This document shows positions 52,891 through 59,784 of a stretch of 64,000 bases of DNA, one piece after another. Under the pieces are notes generated by a model. That model did not search any database. It was not told where the DNA came from and worked only from the letters and a program-made list of their open reading frames with translations. The position numbers and the translations under genes were made by a program. Origin of the DNA: Mesobacillus foraminis (GTDB lineage Bacteria; Bacillota; Bacilli; Bacillales; Cytobacillaceae). The stretch covers positions 358,982 through 422,981 of the forward strand of contig NZ_SLVV01000003.1 of assembly GCF_004340465.1 (NCBI RefSeq). Reading direction: 5' to 3'. Each line of letters begins with the position of its first letter. Position 1 is the stretch's first letter.

Positions 52891-54369
52891 TTGAATTATT
52901 TGCTTGGAATAGATTTAGGAACTTCTAGCGTAAAAACATGCCTGATTGACCAAGCTGGAACGGTGTGGGCTTCAAGGAGTGAACCATATAGAATAAACAG
53001 TCCAGCGAAAAATATGGCAGAACAAAATCCCGAAGAATGGTGGTTAGCCGCCAAAAAGACCATCCGGTATTGCCTTCAAAAACTAGAAGGAAGTAGGGGA
53101 GAAATCACTGGTATTGGATTCTCCGGCCAAATGCATGGCTTAGTGGCACTAGATAAAGATCATCAAGTAATAAGACCAGCCATTATTTGGTGTGACCAAA
53201 GAAGCCAGGAGCAAATTTCTTCCATATATAATATAGTCCATAAGGATGAACTGGGCAGGCAAACACTCAATACCCTCTCTCCCGGTTTTTTGCTTCCATC
53301 ATTAATGTGGATAAAAGTAAATGAACCTTTTCATTATGAAAAAATAGATAAAGTGGTTCTGCCTAAAGACTATATACGATACAGATTAACGGGTGTGATT
53401 GGTACAGACTCCACAGATGCTTGCGCAACATTAGTATTTGACACCGAAAAAAAGAAATGGGCTGAGGAATTATCAAAGAGATTAGGCATTGATACAGCTA
53501 TTTTTCCCGAATGTCATGAGCCATATGAGGTCGCGGGATACGTAACACAATCTGCAGCTGATGAAACTGGATTAACTCCTGGGGTTCCTGTCGTGTACGG
53601 CGGAGGAGACCAGCCCATGCAGGCAATCGGGAATGGCATCCTTTCCCCGGGGACCATTTCCTGTACGATTGGTACCGGCGGGCAGCTCTTTACCCCTGTC
53701 AATGAACCTGTATATGACAGGCTATTTCGTACAAACACCTTTTGCCATGTTAATAACTGGTATATCCTTGGAGCAAATTTAAGTGCAGGCCTTTCTCTAA
53801 AATGGCTGATGGAAAATATCTTATTTGAAGAAAATATGGCAGAGCTAAACGCAGAGGCCGGAAAAATTCCGGTGGGGAGTGACAGGCTAGTGTACCTGCC
53901 ATATTTAAATGGAGATCGAACACCCCATTTGGACCCTGACGCTAAAGGGATGTTTTTTGGCCTTCAATTGAAACATAACCGCTACCACATGGTAAGAGCC
54001 GTGATGGAAGGTGTTGCTTTCTCACTGCGTGATTCGTTGGAGATTTTTAACCATTTAAATGTACCTGTCGAACGGGTCATCGCTTCTGGCGGTTTTATCC
54101 AGAGTGATTTATGGATGCAAATTGTAGCAGACGTTTTTCAAAAAAGGATTTCAACTACTTTGACGAAAGAACATGCCTGTATGGGAGCGGCCATTATGGC
54201 AGCAGTCGGTACAAATGCTTTTAAATCTATAGAAGAGGCAGTAAAGGTAATGGTAAAGCCTAGTGACAGGGAAATAGAGCCTAATGAAAATAACGGAAAA
54301 ATCTACAAGGAGCGATATGAACTATTTAAATCTCTGTATATTAAAAACAAGGAGCTTTTTAGGAACTAG
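52891..54369 (+). CDS. FGGY-family carbohydrate kinase (xylulokinase-like)
   Basis: ATP-dependent sugar kinase of 492 residues with the actin-like double fold. Seen: LLGIDLGTSSVKTCLID (phosphate 1 loop), GFSGQMHGLVALD and AIIWCDQRSQEQI as in D-xylulokinase, CTIGTGGQLFTP, and the C-terminal FGGY signature region VIASGGFIQSDLWMQIVADV. No xylose isomerase or pentose genes are near. Position after a levanase and ABC importer suggests that fructose is the substrate (inference); a true xylulokinase or a kinase for another ketose is the alternative. A TTG start with GGAAAGGATG upstream is likely. Confidence 0.85.
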   Translation: MNYLLGIDLGTSSVKTCLIDQAGTVWASRSEPYRINSPAKNMAEQNPEEWWLAAKKTIRYCLQKLEGSRGEITGIGFSGQMHGLVALDKDHQVIRPAIIWCDQRSQEQISSIYNIVHKDELGRQTLNTLSPGFLLPSLMWIKVNEPFHYEKIDKVVLPKDYIRYRLTGVIGTDSTDACATLVFDTEKKKWAEELSKRLGIDTAIFPECHEPYEVAGYVTQSAADETGLTPGVPVVYGGGDQPMQAIGNGILSPGTISCTIGTGGQLFTPVNEPVYDRLFRTNTFCHVNNWYILGANLSAGLSLKWLMENILFEENMAELNAEAGKIPVGSDRLVYLPYLNGDRTPHLDPDAKGMFFGLQLKHNRYHMVRAVMEGVAFSLRDSLEIFNHLNVPVERVIASGGFIQSDLWMQIVADVFQKRISTTLTKEHACMGAAIMAAVGTNAFKSIEEAVKVMVKPSDREIEPNENNGKIYKERYELFKSLYIKNKELFRN

Positions 54370-54476
54370 AACTTGCTCTTCCTGCATGAAAAGCATTACT
54401 ATATCCGATGGCAAATATTTGAGGGGTAATTGAGAGATAATAATTCAGTGGTTAAATTTTTCGTGGGAGTGATCTT

Positions 54477-54668
54477 GTGGGTGCTGTCGAAAGGAATGGG
54501 TTCCGGTTTGAGCCTGAATACAGTGTCATTAACCAAAATGGTGCCATTCATGTTTATAAGAATGGAGATTTTATTGAAGAAATAACCTTTTCTTTCTCTG
54601 GAAAATTCCCTGAGCTGGATCAAATTGAGCGGCTTGTGGATGAGTATTGTGAACAGCAGGGGATATGA
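54477..54668 (+). CDS. YbxH/DUF5370-like small protein
   Basis: A 63-residue protein resembling B. subtilis YbxH: opening GAVERNGFRFEPEYSVI, a short beta-hairpin-like GAIHVYKNGDFIEEI, then an acidic helix ending VDEYCEQQGI. Function unknown. GTG start with GGGAGTGAT upstream. It stands alone between the kinase and a terminator. The family name is from memory and should be treated as tentative. Confidence 0.65.
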   Translation: MGAVERNGFRFEPEYSVINQNGAIHVYKNGDFIEEITFSFSGKFPELDQIERLVDEYCEQQGI

Positions 54669-54683
54669 GCATTCATACTAATC

Positions 54684-54727
54684 AAGCATTGCCTACTTTT
54701 AAACGGTGAGCAATGCTTTTTTGTTGT
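54684..54727 (+). terminator. Terminator after the YbxH-like gene
   Basis: AAGCATTGC and GCAATGCTT form a stem around a 17-base loop followed by Ts. Confidence 0.8.
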
Positions 54728-54792
54728 TAGTTTTATTCAGAAAATTAAGATAGTACTGTTGATTATCTCCACACCTTAGTGTTATTCTGAAA

Positions 54793-54807
54793 TTAGAATA
54801 ATTCTAA
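54793..54807. promoter_or_regulatory. 7-1-7 palindrome upstream of allantoinase (PerR/Fur-like box)
   Basis: TTAGAAT-A-ATTCTAA is a perfect 7-1-7 inverted repeat 41 bases before the allantoinase start. It differs from the PerR box TTATAATNATTATAA at two symmetric positions. An overlapping inverted repeat TTATTCT/AGAATAA extends it to the left. Confidence 0.5.
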
Positions 54808-54848
54808 TCTTAAGGCTATGTACATAAATCATTTAAAGGGTGGGGAGT

Positions 54849-56183
54849 ATGAGCGGTTACGATAAGATCATAAGGAATGGCTTGATTGTAAGTGAAGATG
54901 GAATTAGAAAGAGTGATATCGGCATAAGAGATAGAACGATTGCTGAAATTGCCGATGGGATTGTAGGAACTGCAGCTGAAGAAATCAACGCCGAGGGGCT
55001 CCACATCCTGCCCGGATTAATTGATACGCACGTTCATTTTAATGAGCCGGGAAGAGGGGAATGGGAAGGTCTTGAAACCGGCAGCCAAAGCCTGGCAGCG
55101 GGCGGGGTTACGACTTTTTTTGACATGCCTTTAAACAGTACGCCGCCGACCACGACGCCTGCTGCCTTTGATCTGAAAAAAAATGCCGCTGACAGGAAGT
55201 CGATCATTGATTACAGGCTTTGGGGAGGCATGGTGCCGGAAAATCTGGATGAACTTGAAGAGTTGCATAAAAGAGGGGTAATTGGTTTTAAAGCTTTTAT
55301 GTCTAACAGCGGGATTGAGGATTTTGGTTATTCAGAAGATGTGACGCTTTTTCAGGGCATGCAGCAAATAGCCCGGATGGGATCCATTTTAGCGGTCCAT
55401 GCTGAAAGTAATTTGATTACCCAGCAGCTGTCCGACCACATGAAACAGAATGGCCGGCTTAATGTCCGGGACTACTGCGATTCAAGGCCAGTTCTATCTG
55501 AAATGGAAGCAGTCAGCAGAATCCTTGCCTATGCCGATGCAGCAAAGTGCAGGCTGCATATCGTTCACGCGAGCTCCTGCGAGGTTGTCTCCTTGATTTC
55601 CGATGCAAAGAAGCGGGGCATTGATGTGACTGTAGAGACCTGTCCGCATTACCTTTCCCTTACGGTGAGCGACTTTGAAGAATTGGGTCCGATTGCAAAA
55701 TGTGCCCCGCCCCTAAGGGATCAGGAGCATGTAGAATCCCTCTGGAATTTGGTGAAATTAGGAGAGGTTGATATTATCGGCTCCGACCATTCCCCATCGC
55801 CGCTCCATTTTAAAAAAGGAAAAGGCATCTTTGAAGCCTGGGGAGGAATTTCAGGGGCACAGTCAACTTTAAATGTGCTTCTTGAGGAAGGCTACTGGAA
55901 AAGAGGCGTACCCCTTGAGAAAATTATAAAGACAGCCTGTGTGAATCCTGCGAAGAGATTTGGCCTCGACAAAACAAAAGGGAGCATATCCATCGGAAAA
56001 GATGCTGATCTTGCAATCATTGACTTAAAGCAGTCCTTTACCTTAAAGGAAAGCGACCTCCGATACAGGCATAAATATAGCCCGTATGTGGGCAGGACAT
56101 TCCGTGGAAAGGTGCTGCTTACCATAAGCAATGGAAACATTGTTTTCGGTGAAAAGAAAGCAGCGAATGAGGCACTTTCATAA
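54849..56183 (+). CDS. allB: Allantoinase
   Basis: Metal-dependent amidohydrolase that opens allantoin to allantoate in purine catabolism. Seen: LPGLIDTHVHFNEPGRGEWE (metal-binding HVH), FKAFMSNSG with the carboxylatable Lys, AVHAESN, HIVHASS, and the final Asp in IIGSDHSPSP. These fit allantoinase/PucH rather than dihydroorotase. I chose ATG 54849 (444 residues, AAAGGGTGGGGAG upstream). No other allantoin genes are adjacent, so it is an orphan here. A 7-1-7 palindrome lies in front of it and a terminator follows. Confidence 0.9.
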   Translation: MSGYDKIIRNGLIVSEDGIRKSDIGIRDRTIAEIADGIVGTAAEEINAEGLHILPGLIDTHVHFNEPGRGEWEGLETGSQSLAAGGVTTFFDMPLNSTPPTTTPAAFDLKKNAADRKSIIDYRLWGGMVPENLDELEELHKRGVIGFKAFMSNSGIEDFGYSEDVTLFQGMQQIARMGSILAVHAESNLITQQLSDHMKQNGRLNVRDYCDSRPVLSEMEAVSRILAYADAAKCRLHIVHASSCEVVSLISDAKKRGIDVTVETCPHYLSLTVSDFEELGPIAKCAPPLRDQEHVESLWNLVKLGEVDIIGSDHSPSPLHFKKGKGIFEAWGGISGAQSTLNVLLEEGYWKRGVPLEKIIKTACVNPAKRFGLDKTKGSISIGKDADLAIIDLKQSFTLKESDLRYRHKYSPYVGRTFRGKVLLTISNGNIVFGEKKAANEALS

Positions 56184-56190
56184 TAATTTA

Positions 56191-56229
56191 AAACACATTA
56201 CTCGTCATGAGTGCAATGTGTTTTTTTTC
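56191..56229 (+). terminator. Terminator of the allantoinase gene
   Basis: AAACACATT-ACTC and GAGT-GC-AATGTGTTT hairpin followed by Ts. Confidence 0.85.
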
Positions 56230-56304
56230 TTTGCTAATACTGTTGTTTAAGGAATGGAGTAGGTGTTTGTCACCGATTGGACACCGACTTTTCAATAAAC
56301 CCAT

Positions 56305-56400
56305 ATAATCGATGCATAAAGCGGAAAAATGTATCGATAAATTTCAATAATCGATCGATAAAGTCGGATGATCGATGTTAAAGCGGAGGGACCGATTTAT
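56305..56400. repeat. Cluster of degenerate ATCGAT repeats
   Basis: Five ATCGAT-type cores (AATCGATGCATAAAGCGG, TATCGATAAA, AATCGATCGATAAAG, GATCGATGTTAAAGCGG) in under 100 bases. The rest of the 360-base gap between allantoinase and the next gene shows nothing recognisable. Confidence 0.6.
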
Positions 56401-56544
56401 GGTTAATGAAAAAGGCGTCTAAGCGTCGCTTTTATAAAGAAGTACCCAAATTTAAGATGCTAGATGGTCAGCATGCGGATATTTTCGCATTAACCTCTCG
56501 CTGGCCGTTAAAACGCCACCTGCAGTACATATACCGGGTTCCTT

Positions 56545-57114
56545 TTATTCTCCCTGCTTTTTTGATTTGATTTTAAGAAACAGCCTGGTCGCCCACAATG
56601 AAATAAAGGCAACTGCAATATCAATCAGGAATAAAAAAGTGAGATTCATGCCATTATGCATTTTTAACAGTCCCAGCTCCTTTGAGACATAGCCGAATCC
56701 GTAGGCAAAGATAATGGAGGCGCCAATTCCATAAAGATAGAAATTCTTGCTTTTATTGGTACAATACTGATAAAGCAGCATAAAGGTGACCGGGAAAATC
56801 ACCGCTGTCACGGAAATCCCGCCTGGAACAGCCTGCAGGAGGCTGTGCGGGTGGGCAAGGAAATTACAGGAAGATAGAATATAGTCGGCATTGGACCATA
56901 AAACATGGGCTGTGTAGCCATAAAAGGAGATCTCGAACAGCCTGCGTTTATCGACTTTAAAGTACAGGTACAGGAGCGGCAGCAGGATGGCAGCAAGGTT
57001 AAACCAAAAATACCATGTATCAGGTCCGGAATACTGATTCCAAAAACGAGTGGTCGCCTCGGACAATTGCTCTTTATAATGATAGATTTCGCCGTACAGC
57101 TGCTTTTCACTCAT
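56545..57114 (-). CDS. CBO0543-type multi-pass membrane protein
   Basis: A 189-residue membrane protein with a soluble N-terminus (about 30 residues) and five hydrophobic segments. Seen: RFWNQYSGPDTWYFWFNLAA, VDKRRLFEISFYGYTAHVLW and DYILSSCNFLAHPHSLL, which I associate with the CBO0543 family of unknown function found widely in spore formers. Transcribed opposite to its neighbours. A ribosome site is weak; the ATG at 57114 is preceded by AGGGGGCAAAATC. No partner gene suggests a role. Confidence 0.65.
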   Translation of the reverse strand: MSEKQLYGEIYHYKEQLSEATTRFWNQYSGPDTWYFWFNLAAILLPLLYLYFKVDKRRLFEISFYGYTAHVLWSNADYILSSCNFLAHPHSLLQAVPGGISVTAVIFPVTFMLLYQYCTNKSKNFYLYGIGASIIFAYGFGYVSKELGLLKMHNGMNLTFLFLIDIAVAFISLWATRLFLKIKSKKQGE

Positions 57115-57204
57115 GATTTTGCCCCCTAACCATTCAAGTTAGCCATTTTGTTCTATTTTCCGTAAATGTCCATCATTTTATTCATATAACAGGGGGGGAT
57201 TCCG

Positions 57205-58203
57205 TTGAACTCCATTAAGACCGCCAACAGGATACATACACTGGACTATTTGAGGGGATTTGCCCTCCTTGGGATCCTCCTGGTGAACATCCTTCCTCTG
57301 CTTTCAGTTCAGATTACCGTCTCGCTGACCGCAGATGCCTCTTACTGGAAATTTCTTTATCTATTTGTAGAGGGGCGCTTTTATACAATCTTTTCTTTTT
57401 TGTTTGGAGTAAGCTTTTATCTTTTTATCACAAGAGCAAATTCACGGAGAAAAAATAGCACCGTGTTATTTTTACGAAGAATTCTTGTCATGTTTCTTAT
57501 GGGTCTCATTCATTTCAGCTTTCAGCCTGGAGAGGCGCTGACAGTCTATGCGGTTTGCGGTTTGCTGGTACTTCCTTTTTACAAGGTGAAAAAAGAAACG
57601 AACCTGATGGTCGGCTTAACCTTGTTAATAGGGCTAAGTGTCCTTGCGATCAAACCGCTGCTGCCGATTCCCTTGATTTTACTGGGTTTGACAGCAGGGC
57701 AGTATCAGCTGTTTGAAGATTTAGCCAGTAAAAAGAAGCAGGTTGCTTTTTTTACCGGAATGATGGGTGTTTTGTCGGTCATTGGACTTGTCTATCAATA
57801 TCAGCAGGCTTCTTTTGAGAATTACACTTTTTATCATATTGGAATCATGATTGGCCCCGCAGTTTCGGCTTTTTATGTTGGGATGCTGATTCTACTTTTA
57901 AATATCCCGGTTATTCAAAGGATTTTAACTCCTTTAAAAGCCTATGGGAGAATGGCCTTGACGAATTATCTGCTGCAGACGGCACTGATTTTGATCATTG
58001 GGGCAATGCTTGATGTATTTGGACAGATTACTTATATGGAGACCCTCTATGTATGTGCAGTCATTTATGGTATTCAGCTCGCGTTCAGTTCCCTATGGCT
58101 GCGTTATTTTCAGTTTGGGCCGTTCGAATGGATCTGGCGGGGGCTGACCTATTTAGAGATGCCGCCTCTTGTAAAAAAAGAGACAAGAAAAGACGCCAAA
58201 TAA
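57205..58203 (+). CDS. DUF418 family membrane protein (YeiB-like)
   Basis: Integral membrane protein of 332 residues with about nine segments, of the DUF418/YeiB acyltransferase-like group; function not established. Seen: RIHTLDYLRGFALLGILLVN at the N-terminus, FSFLFGVSFYLF, a short loop GLIHFSFQPGEALTVYAVCG, and C-terminal YGRMALTNYLLQTAL with FGPFEWIWRGLTY, all diagnostic. A TTG start is preceded by AGGGGGGGA. It is somewhat shorter than typical members (about 380), mainly in the central loops. Confidence 0.85.
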   Translation: MNSIKTANRIHTLDYLRGFALLGILLVNILPLLSVQITVSLTADASYWKFLYLFVEGRFYTIFSFLFGVSFYLFITRANSRRKNSTVLFLRRILVMFLMGLIHFSFQPGEALTVYAVCGLLVLPFYKVKKETNLMVGLTLLIGLSVLAIKPLLPIPLILLGLTAGQYQLFEDLASKKKQVAFFTGMMGVLSVIGLVYQYQQASFENYTFYHIGIMIGPAVSAFYVGMLILLLNIPVIQRILTPLKAYGRMALTNYLLQTALILIIGAMLDVFGQITYMETLYVCAVIYGIQLAFSSLWLRYFQFGPFEWIWRGLTYLEMPPLVKKETRKDAK

Positions 58204-58250
58204 ACAGGCGTCTTCTCCCTAAAAAAACTGCAGGCAATAACCTGCAGGGT
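58190..58250. terminator. Paired terminators between DUF418 and VOC genes
   Basis: AAGACGCC/GGCGTCTT (58190-58214) closes the DUF418 gene. CTGCAGG/CCTGCAG (58228-58247) is followed on the minus strand by seven Ts and ends the VOC gene. Confidence 0.75.
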
Positions 58251-58255
58251 GAATG

Positions 58256-58666
58256 TTAATCTTTTTGATAATTAAGATCCCAGATTACTCCGTAAGGATC
58301 CTTGACCTTTGCAAATCTGGCTCCCCAGAAGGTATCCTGAAGCTCCATGACCGGTGTGCCTTTTTCGGTCAGCTTTTTGTATAAACTGTCAATTTCATCA
58401 TCGTTTTCCAATTCCAGCGCCAGGGAAATATTGCTTCCAATGGTCACTGGCTGGCCAGGAAATCCATCAGAGAGCATGACGGTAAAATCCCCTTTTTTGA
58501 ATTGAGCATACATAACAAGCTCATCCGCACCGGGAGGAGTTGGGTAATCCGCCTCGCCGTAGGTCTGGACATTGACAATTTCTGCTCCAAACACATTTTT
58601 ATAATAGTCCAGCGCTTCTTTTGCCTGTCCATCGAAGGTAAGATAAGGTGTTGCCTGATGCTTCAT
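58256..58666 (-). CDS. VOC-superfamily (PhnB/glyoxalase-like) protein
   Basis: A 136-residue vicinal-oxygen-chelate protein of the PhnB/3-demethylubiquinone-type group; substrate unknown. Seen: TPYLTFDGQAKEALDYYKNVFGAE split here as TPYLTFDGQAKEALDYYKN, YAQFKKGDFTVMLSDG, and the C-terminal FWGARFAKVKDPYGVIW, which are typical. The ATG at 58666 has AAAAGGAGTG upstream and is preferred to a GTG nine bases earlier. The ribosome-site region is complementary over 11 bases to the candidate small RNA upstream. Confidence 0.85.
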   Translation of the reverse strand: MKHQATPYLTFDGQAKEALDYYKNVFGAEIVNVQTYGEADYPTPPGADELVMYAQFKKGDFTVMLSDGFPGQPVTIGSNISLALELENDDEIDSLYKKLTEKGTPVMELQDTFWGARFAKVKDPYGVIWDLNYQKD

Positions 58667-58767
58667 CGATAACACTCCTTTTATATGTCCCTGTCGTGCA
58701 CCTTAGAAGCTTGAACAGAAACCCCCTGATTCATACCTTGAATGATGAAATCTCTATGTATCGCGGT

Positions 58768-58881
58768 AAAATAAAAAGGACGCCCCGAAAGGCGTCCTTG
58801 CGTATTGGGGCGACTGACTGCACGCCACATCGTGCATTTCCAAAAGGAGTGTCGGTCGACTTATCCAATTCAGCTCATCGC
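58768..58881 (-). ncRNA. Candidate structured small RNA or leader
   Basis: On the minus strand a promoter-like TTGCCT, 18-base spacer, TATATT (58917-58888) is followed by nested helices: ATTGG/CCAAT (58865-58869 with 58804-58808), CGACCGAC/GTCAGTCG (58858-58851 with 58818-58811), and TGCACG/CGTGCA with a six-base loop. A near-perfect terminator, GGACGCC-TTTCGG-GGCGTCC plus TTTTTATTTT, ends it at about 58768. The unpaired part holds CTCCTTTT, an anti-Shine-Dalgarno sequence. It could be a free-standing RNA of about 110 bases or an attenuating leader of the VOC gene. Confidence 0.55.
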
Positions 58882-59014
58882 TCAATAAATATACCATGCT
58901 TGCAGGTGAAAAGGCAAGTTCCAATTATTGCTTATTGCTTGATTCCTCCTCGATGATGTTTTAATTCAGCGGATGTTGGTTAAACCAAACATAAACAGCA
59001 TTAGGAGTGGTCAT

Positions 59015-59158
59015 ATGGCAAAGAAAGTGGAGGAAATGAAGTTTTGTGAGCATTGCAATAAAGAAACCCTTCATGTTGTAAGGGAAGATGCACTGGAAAT
59101 AGAGTTTTTATGTACAGAGTGCAACGAGCAAAGTGATGTTATCAAGACCTTCTTTTAG
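59015..59158 (+). CDS. Small zinc-ribbon-like protein
   Basis: A 47-residue protein with two cysteine pairs, CEHC near residue 10 and CTEC near residue 34, probably binding one zinc ion. The rest is charged. I do not recognise a characterised homologue. I chose ATG 59015 because AGGAG lies seven bases upstream; an in-frame ATG at 58973 lacks a site and would add an unlikely tail. A terminator follows immediately, so it is monocistronic. Confidence 0.7.
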   Translation: MAKKVEEMKFCEHCNKETLHVVREDALEIEFLCTECNEQSDVIKTFF

Positions 59159-59168
59159 TGGAATGACA

Positions 59169-59202
59169 AAGGACTTGCCTTTAAAGGTGAGTCCATTTTT
59201 TA
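59169..59202 (+). terminator. Terminator after the zinc-ribbon gene
   Basis: GGACTTGCCTTTAAAGGTGAGTCC folds into a hairpin with an internal loop, followed by ATTTTTTA. Confidence 0.75.
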
Positions 59203-59217
59203 TATATAAAACGATTC

Positions 59218-59246
59218 TTGACAACAGAGATGAAGGGGACTATAGT
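59218..59246 (+). promoter_or_regulatory. Sigma-A promoter of the marR-mmpL operon
   Basis: TTGACA, 17-base spacer, TATAGT. Just downstream (59260-59285) the direct repeat AACAGTTGAACAGTTTAT is a plausible site for autorepression by the MarR protein. Confidence 0.8.
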
Positions 59247-59316
59247 TATATTCGTTAATAGTTAAACAGTTGAACAGTTTATAAATAAAACCATCGTAAG
59301 TGAGGTGATTTTACAT

Positions 59317-59769
59317 ATGCGTGAAAAACATATTGCTGAATTGGTGGACCGTTATATCAGTGTGTCCTTCTCAGTGACGAAGAAAGCGGAGGCATTGATA
59401 AAAGAACAAATTGGCAATGATGGGGATCTGACCAATGACCAGCACTATACATTAAGGTACATGCACCGTGCCGGCTCCTGTACCTCTTCCGAACTTGCCG
59501 AGGTATTCGAGGTGAAAAAAAGCGCCATTACAGCCATCATTAATCGAATGTGGGAAAAGGGTCTCATTCAGCGCACCCGCGACGAGAATGACCGCCGTGT
59601 CGTTTATCTGACGCTGACAGACAAGGGCAAGGAGCTCTATTTAAAAACAGAAGAACGGATCACCAGGCTTGTGAAGTCGTTTATCACGAGCTTTGATCAG
59701 GAAGAAATCGAACAATTTATCAAGACCTACGAAAAACTAAACGAGATTCTCATAAAGAGCAAAAATTAA
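59317..59769 (+). CDS. MarR-family transcriptional regulator
   Basis: Winged-helix dimer of 150 residues. Seen: recognition region CTSSELAEVFEVKKSAITAI (about 53-72) with the wing TRDENDRRVVYLTLTDKGK, and dimerisation helices at both ends. The ATG at 59317 is nine bases after GAGGTG; the GTG at 59305 overlaps that site. It lies 15 bases before a large MMPL exporter and most likely represses it until a toxic ligand binds (inference from context, as in many MarR-efflux pairs). Confidence 0.9.
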   Translation: MREKHIAELVDRYISVSFSVTKKAEALIKEQIGNDGDLTNDQHYTLRYMHRAGSCTSSELAEVFEVKKSAITAIINRMWEKGLIQRTRDENDRRVVYLTLTDKGKELYLKTEERITRLVKSFITSFDQEEIEQFIKTYEKLNEILIKSKN

Positions 59770-59784
59770 CAGGGGGAATAAACT

